Assembly (NCBI GenBank): GCA_003453555.1
Contig: DMLA01000233.1
Span: 1 to 10,329 of the forward strand
Length of the DNA: 10,329 bases
DNA from: Chloroflexota bacterium
GTDB lineage: Bacteria; Chloroflexota; Anaerolineae; UBA7937
Direction of reading: 5' to 3'
The notes beneath the pieces are model-generated. The model did not search any database, was not told where the DNA came from, and worked only from the letters and a program-made list of their open reading frames with translations. Shown piece by piece: positions 6,886-10,329 of the stretch (positions are counted from its first letter, which is position 1; the number at the start of each line of letters is the position of its first letter). Made by a program: the position numbers and the translations under genes.

Positions 6886-6954
6886 GGACCCTATCCACTC
6901 TACGCGATTCAAGAACCGAAGCTCTTTGACATCCACGAACTCCACGACTCGTGG

Positions 6955-8208
6955 TCAAGTCAGGCCATACTTTTCTGCAAATCTGAGCAGGGCCTTCCTA
7001 AAGCACTCCAATGGAGGGCGAACCAGTCCGGCTCCAATGATCGGATGGCCGGGGTCCTTATGGGCTAGAGCAGTATCAATCACGGGGAGGATGTTCGTCT
7101 GAACCACCTTTCGTACATCGATCCCGATTGCTGTGCCCTCGAAGCCCAGCGCCGGGATACGGAACTCCGGACTCGTCGTGACGGTGATTTGCTGCATCTC
7201 TCGACTGTAGGACAACGCCTCTTCCGGCGTACCGCCCACGAGGCTCAGGATGCCAGGAGCCCCGCCGAGGGCAAAGCCGCCCCAGCCCACGGTTTCGTTG
7301 ATCGCCGAGTCCCCCATGTCCAGTCCGGCGTCCTGCTTACCATAGCCGGGCAGGAAGAGGCCTTCAACGGGCGGAGCCGGGGCGGTAAACCACTCGTCTT
7401 CCAGGCCGCTTACCTGGATGCCGAACTCTGTTCCGTTGCGAGCCATGGCGGTGACGACTGTGCTGTATTCGATTCGCCTCGCCGCATCGGCGGTCGCCTT
7501 GGCTGACGCCATTGAGAGCCCGAGGAAGAATAGCTCGTGACCAGCGAGGTAGTCCACGGTGCTGATGAGGGCCTCTTTCGGGACGCCGGCCTTCATCATG
7601 GGAACAGCCATGGCATTGGCAAACAAGCTGGATGCGGCGTTGGGTCGGTTATGGAGTTCATCACCCATCTGCAACGCGCGTGCGATAATCGGCTTAAGGC
7701 TGAGTCCCCCCACTTGGCGGAGACCGGCGCGCAACGCTGGGGCCCAGATATCCCGCCAACGAATCAAGTCCTGCAAGGCCTCCTGGCTGTAGTCGCCAAA
7801 CTGTTGGCGACCCTCAACCTGGCGGCAGAAGGCGCGATTCCCGAAGGTCTTGTTCTCGATGACGAAGACCCACATCGACGGTGTGATCGTGCCCGCCATG
7901 GGGCCTACCGCCTGGTGGTGATGATTGGGCTCGAAGGTGATAGCCCCGTCTTCCAGTATCTTGATCGCCTGGTCCTTGCTCTTGGCCCAACCTTCGAAGA
8001 GCAGCATTCCAATCACGGCACCCTTCTGGGCACCGCACATATGCTGCCAGTCAACCGGAGGGCCAGAATGCAGCACCATCTTATCTTTGAAGCCCGGGAT
8101 CACCTCGCCTGCCGGTGCAATGTCGACCAGCACAGGGTCGGCTGCCACCATGCGACGTGCGGCCTCGCTATTGGCCCTCTCAATCTCATGCTTGATATCC
8201 TTAGCCAT
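6955..8208 (-). CDS. allG: DUF1116 protein, AllG/YlbE-like subunit of oxamate carbamoyltransferase
   Basis: A 417-residue protein of the DUF1116 family, full length and collinear with E. coli AllG (YlbE), the partner of FdrA. Recognisable blocks are LHSGPPVDW (46-54), KGAVIGMLLFEGWA (62-75), NHHHQAVGPMAGTITPSM (95-112), MGDELHNR (181-188), ARNGTEFGIQVSGL (256-269), WFTAPAP (273-279), DMGDSAINET (298-307), IGIDVRKVV (361-369) and IGAGLVRPPLECF (391-403). The start is set by a strong AGGAGG upstream of ATG 8208; an in-frame TTG five codons earlier overlaps that site and is not used. It lies 70 bases after allH. Chemistry is inferred from the E. coli complex. Confidence 0.9.
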   Translation of the reverse strand: MAKDIKHEIERANSEAARRMVAADPVLVDIAPAGEVIPGFKDKMVLHSGPPVDWQHMCGAQKGAVIGMLLFEGWAKSKDQAIKILEDGAITFEPNHHHQAVGPMAGTITPSMWVFVIENKTFGNRAFCRQVEGRQQFGDYSQEALQDLIRWRDIWAPALRAGLRQVGGLSLKPIIARALQMGDELHNRPNAASSLFANAMAVPMMKAGVPKEALISTVDYLAGHELFFLGLSMASAKATADAARRIEYSTVVTAMARNGTEFGIQVSGLEDEWFTAPAPPVEGLFLPGYGKQDAGLDMGDSAINETVGWGGFALGGAPGILSLVGGTPEEALSYSREMQQITVTTSPEFRIPALGFEGTAIGIDVRKVVQTNILPVIDTALAHKDPGHPIIGAGLVRPPLECFRKALLRFAEKYGLT

Positions 8209-8214
8209 CGATTT

Positions 8215-8220
8215 CCTCCT
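8215..8220 (-). promoter_or_regulatory. Ribosome binding site of allG
   Basis: A perfect AGGAGG ends 6 bases before ATG 8208. It is the best Shine-Dalgarno site in the operon and decides the allG start. Confidence 0.8.
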
Positions 8221-8278
8221 CAAGGACGTGTTCAGCGTAAGGCGAGCCGTTGCCTATAGCCGAAGTGTCATGTTCACG

Positions 8279-9220
8279 CTATGCTTTTGCTTCCGTAAGC
8301 AGCATCCCGTTCAGCGCCCCAGCCAACATATCCCAGCCAGAGGTGTGACCAATCCCAATGAGTCGATTCACAGCACCTAGCAGACATTGCGCTGTCTCCC
8401 CTTGCAAGACCCAGTTGACCAAATCGTGAAGCGGTTCTGGTCCATGGCCATGGGCTAGGTCGGATAGGATGGTATAGCTGATGCGATTGGTCATCGAGCG
8501 CGCCCGGTGCAGAAAATTCATAACAGGCTCTAAGCCCCAACTGAATGTAGCTGGGTAGGCGGCCTTGAGGCAGTGAGCGGTAAAGAGCAGCCCGCCCAGA
8601 TAATCATCTCCGGAAGGAGTGAGCCCTGGGCCCAGGCCCAGCAGCCTCAGGCCTGACTGCGCGATCCGAGCCATATCCCGCGCTCGGCAGGCCTCCACCA
8701 GCTCCTGAATGGCAGGCGATGCCTGATCGATCAGAGCGGCCTCCGAGGAGGAGGCCGCGCAGGCATCACCGTTCCACGCAGCCCCGACAATCACTTCTAT
8801 GGTGCCACCCAGCCCCTTAGGACCAGGAAGACACCGGACCTCCGTAAGGATTTCCCGAAAACAGGCACTGACGGCCCCCAAGGGCAAGAGTCGTTGGGGA
8901 TCAAACGTGCGCGATGTCCAGCTATATGCGTTCGCCAGGTCGATTGTAATGGCATCCCCAAGCCGGAGGAAATTGCCAAGAACCGTAAAATCCATCCCTG
9001 TTTCCAGCTCGCAGAGGTAGAAGGGTATTTGCAGGGAACGGCGGTGCATAGGGGTATCTTCTGTCGCCAACCAGAACAATTCTCCCTGGGTGCTGTACAG
9101 ATAGGCTGCATTCGAGAACACTGCCAGGACTTGCCCGCGCAGACCTGGGGTGAGTAGCCTCTGGGCAGCTCTGCCAATCTGCTTGATGTAAAACGGCTGA
9201 ATAAGAATAGCGGTTTTCAT
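8279..9220 (-). CDS. allH: DUF2877 protein, AllH/YlbF-like subunit of oxamate carbamoyltransferase
   Basis: A 313-residue protein of the DUF2877 family. The diagnostic motif LGLGPGLTPSGDDYLGG is at 194-210, and a second conserved block, IGIGHTSGWDMLAGAL, is at 288-303. The N-terminal half (1-150) is more variable, as is usual for the family. In E. coli the homologue AllH (YlbF) is encoded beside fdrA and ylbE and is reported as the third component of oxamate carbamoyltransferase. ATG 9220 is preceded by GGGAGAAGG, a usable ribosome site. The gene order here, allH-allG-fdrA, differs from E. coli (fdrA-ylbE-ylbF), so the set is conserved but rearranged. Confidence 0.85.
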   Translation of the reverse strand: MKTAILIQPFYIKQIGRAAQRLLTPGLRGQVLAVFSNAAYLYSTQGELFWLATEDTPMHRRSLQIPFYLCELETGMDFTVLGNFLRLGDAITIDLANAYSWTSRTFDPQRLLPLGAVSACFREILTEVRCLPGPKGLGGTIEVIVGAAWNGDACAASSSEAALIDQASPAIQELVEACRARDMARIAQSGLRLLGLGPGLTPSGDDYLGGLLFTAHCLKAAYPATFSWGLEPVMNFLHRARSMTNRISYTILSDLAHGHGPEPLHDLVNWVLQGETAQCLLGAVNRLIGIGHTSGWDMLAGALNGMLLTEAKA

Positions 9221-9233
9221 CCTTCTCCCAGTC

Positions 9234-9271
9234 GGAGCATTCGGCAGGAGAGTTCTCCTGCCGAATGCTCC
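9234..9271 (-). repeat. Perfect 17-bp stem-loop between the binding-protein gene and allH
   Basis: Bases 9234-9250 are perfectly complementary to 9255-9271, leaving a 4-base loop. On the transcribed (-) strand the hairpin starts 18 bases after the binding-protein stop and ends 13 bases before the allH ATG, just upstream of its ribosome site. No T-run follows it in that direction, so it is not a classical terminator. It more likely shields the upstream mRNA from 3' exonucleases, as described between binding-protein and permease genes in other transport operons. Confidence 0.8.
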
Positions 9272-9289
9272 AAAAGAGTTTGTGCAATC

Positions 9290-10329
9290 TCACTTGGGCT
9301 GGCCAATCACACCCTTAACGAACCAGTCCACGTTCCCCATCTCTTCATCAGAGAGGGTTTGTCCTTCTGCAACGCGGACCGTCCCGTCCTGATCTACGAT
9401 GGGGCCTGCAAAGACCACTAACTTGCCAGTATCCAAGTCCGCCAACACCTCGTCGACTTTGGTTTTCACATCATCGGGCACTTTCGGGCCAAAGGGCGCG
9501 AGAGCCATGCAGCCTTCCCCCATGCTGCAGCGGATGAACTGCGGTGTCCAGGTGCCATCGATCACCGACTGGGCTATCTCGGTCATGAGACCTCCAAAGG
9601 TGAAACCTGTACCCGTGATCCAGTATTCGGGAGCGAACTGCTGAGCCGCCAATGACTGGAAGCCGATGGAATAGACACCGCGCGCTTCGGCGGTTTGAAT
9701 GACCGTACCTGGCGCGTCGACGTGCATGGTGATCACATCCACGCCCTGGTTGATGAGAGCATCCGTAGCCGCCGCCTCCTTGGCGCGGTCCGACCAACTG
9801 CCCGTGAACGTGACAATGGTCTCAGCATCAGGGTTCACGGACTGCGCGCCGAGTTCGAAGGCATTGATAAAAGTCAATGTCCAGCCTAAGGGCATGGCAG
9901 CCACAAAGCCCAACTTGTTCGAGTTGGTCATCTTACCTGCGGCCACACCCAGGAGATACCATGTGTCGGGAACTTCGGCATAGAAGTTGGCGAAGTTGTC
10001 AGCCATCATCCAGCCGCCAGCATGTTCAAAAACAACGTCTGGATGCTTTTGGGCCACGTTCATGGCAAACTCCTGGTGACCGAAGCTGGTAGCAAAGATC
10101 AATTTGGCGTCTTCCTTGATCATGGTTTCCATGGTTGTCTCTGCCGCAGGACCCTCATAGACATTCTCGGCCTCGAGGATCTTCACGCAGGGGATGTTGT
10201 TTTTTACTTCCATCAGGCTATCATGCATGGCCTGATTGTACCCCGCATCTTTGACCGAGCCAACGTAAAGCGCACCAATGATCAAGCAAGGCCCGACCTC
10301 GGTTGGCACTGCAGTAGGAGCGGCGGTTG
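9290..10329 (-). CDS. BMP/Med-family ABC transporter substrate-binding lipoprotein (5' end outside the window)
   Basis: At least 345 residues are visible; the signal peptide and lipobox Cys lie beyond the right edge. The first visible residues, TAAPTAVPTE, look like the Thr/Ala/Pro linker that follows the lipid anchor in such proteins. The BMP family fold is recognised by LYVGSVKDAGYNQAMHDSL, FATSFGHQEF, FEHAGGW, GFVAAMPLG, TFTGSWSDRAKEA, ALINQGVDVITMH and TFGGLMTEIA in order. Members bind nucleosides, purines and related compounds outside the membrane for an ABC permease. An internal GTG at 10309 is not the true start because the frame continues to the edge. Its place upstream of the allantoin-type genes on the same strand suggests a purine or ureide ligand; that is inference. 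Confidence 0.9.
   Translation of the reverse strand, partial: TAAPTAVPTEVGPCLIIGALYVGSVKDAGYNQAMHDSLMEVKNNIPCVKILEAENVYEGPAAETTMETMIKEDAKLIFATSFGHQEFAMNVAQKHPDVVFEHAGGWMMADNFANFYAEVPDTWYLLGVAAGKMTNSNKLGFVAAMPLGWTLTFINAFELGAQSVNPDAETIVTFTGSWSDRAKEAAATDALINQGVDVITMHVDAPGTVIQTAEARGVYSIGFQSLAAQQFAPEYWITGTGFTFGGLMTEIAQSVIDGTWTPQFIRCSMGEGCMALAPFGPKVPDDVKTKVDEVLADLDTGKLVVFAGPIVDQDGTVRVAEGQTLSDEEMGNVDWFVKGVIGQPK

Noticed and set aside
7537..8259. 240-codon + strand ORF opposite allG
   Set aside because: The - strand carries the conserved DUF1116 motifs and a perfect ribosome site. The + frame is open only because of codon bias.

Overview
The window looks like chromosomal DNA from an uncultured or environmental bacterium, most plausibly Chloroflexota (Anaerolineae-like). 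The reasons are moderate to high GC, a serine hydroxymethyltransferase whose sequence style I associate from memory with that group, and a binding lipoprotein with a Thr/Ala/Pro-rich linker. The taxonomy is inference; no rRNA or marker gene is present. I see no transposase, phage gene, tRNA or CRISPR array.

Left part, + strand (1-4298). The window opens inside a degenerate intergenic repeat that ends in a G-rich run. A promoter with two TATAAT boxes and a small YbjQ/UPF0145-family gene (223-462) follow. This YbjQ homologue lacks a central block of about 25 residues that the family normally has. A 590-base non-coding stretch (463-1052) holds a partial second copy of the repeat, two strong hairpins and a candidate promoter. 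It leads to a 1081-residue gene (1053-4298) that fuses serine hydroxymethyltransferase (GlyA) to the glycine-cleavage T-protein (GcvT). The roughly 220 residues between the two enzymes contain what looks like a second, degenerate GcvT folate-binding subdomain without the catalytic Asp pair. A protein with both activities could pass one-carbon units between serine, glycine and tetrahydrofolate.

Middle (4299-5152). A gene-free stretch of about 850 bases between convergent genes. It contains the most complete copy of the intergenic repeat (4511-4740).

Right part, - strand, read right to left (10329-5153). This is one apparent operon: the 3' part of a BMP/Med-family ABC substrate-binding lipoprotein gene; a DUF2877 protein (AllH/YlbF-like); a DUF1116 protein (AllG/YlbE-like); FdrA (AllF-like); and a 57-residue ORF matching the C-terminal domain of E. 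coli FdrA, here encoded separately. In E. coli the AllF-AllG-AllH set is reported to be the oxamate carbamoyltransferase that ends anaerobic allantoin breakdown, converting oxalurate plus phosphate to oxamate plus carbamoyl phosphate. The same-strand BMP protein suggests uptake of a purine, nucleoside or ureide feeding this pathway. A perfect 17-bp stem-loop between the binding-protein gene and allH could let the binding protein be made in excess over the enzymes.
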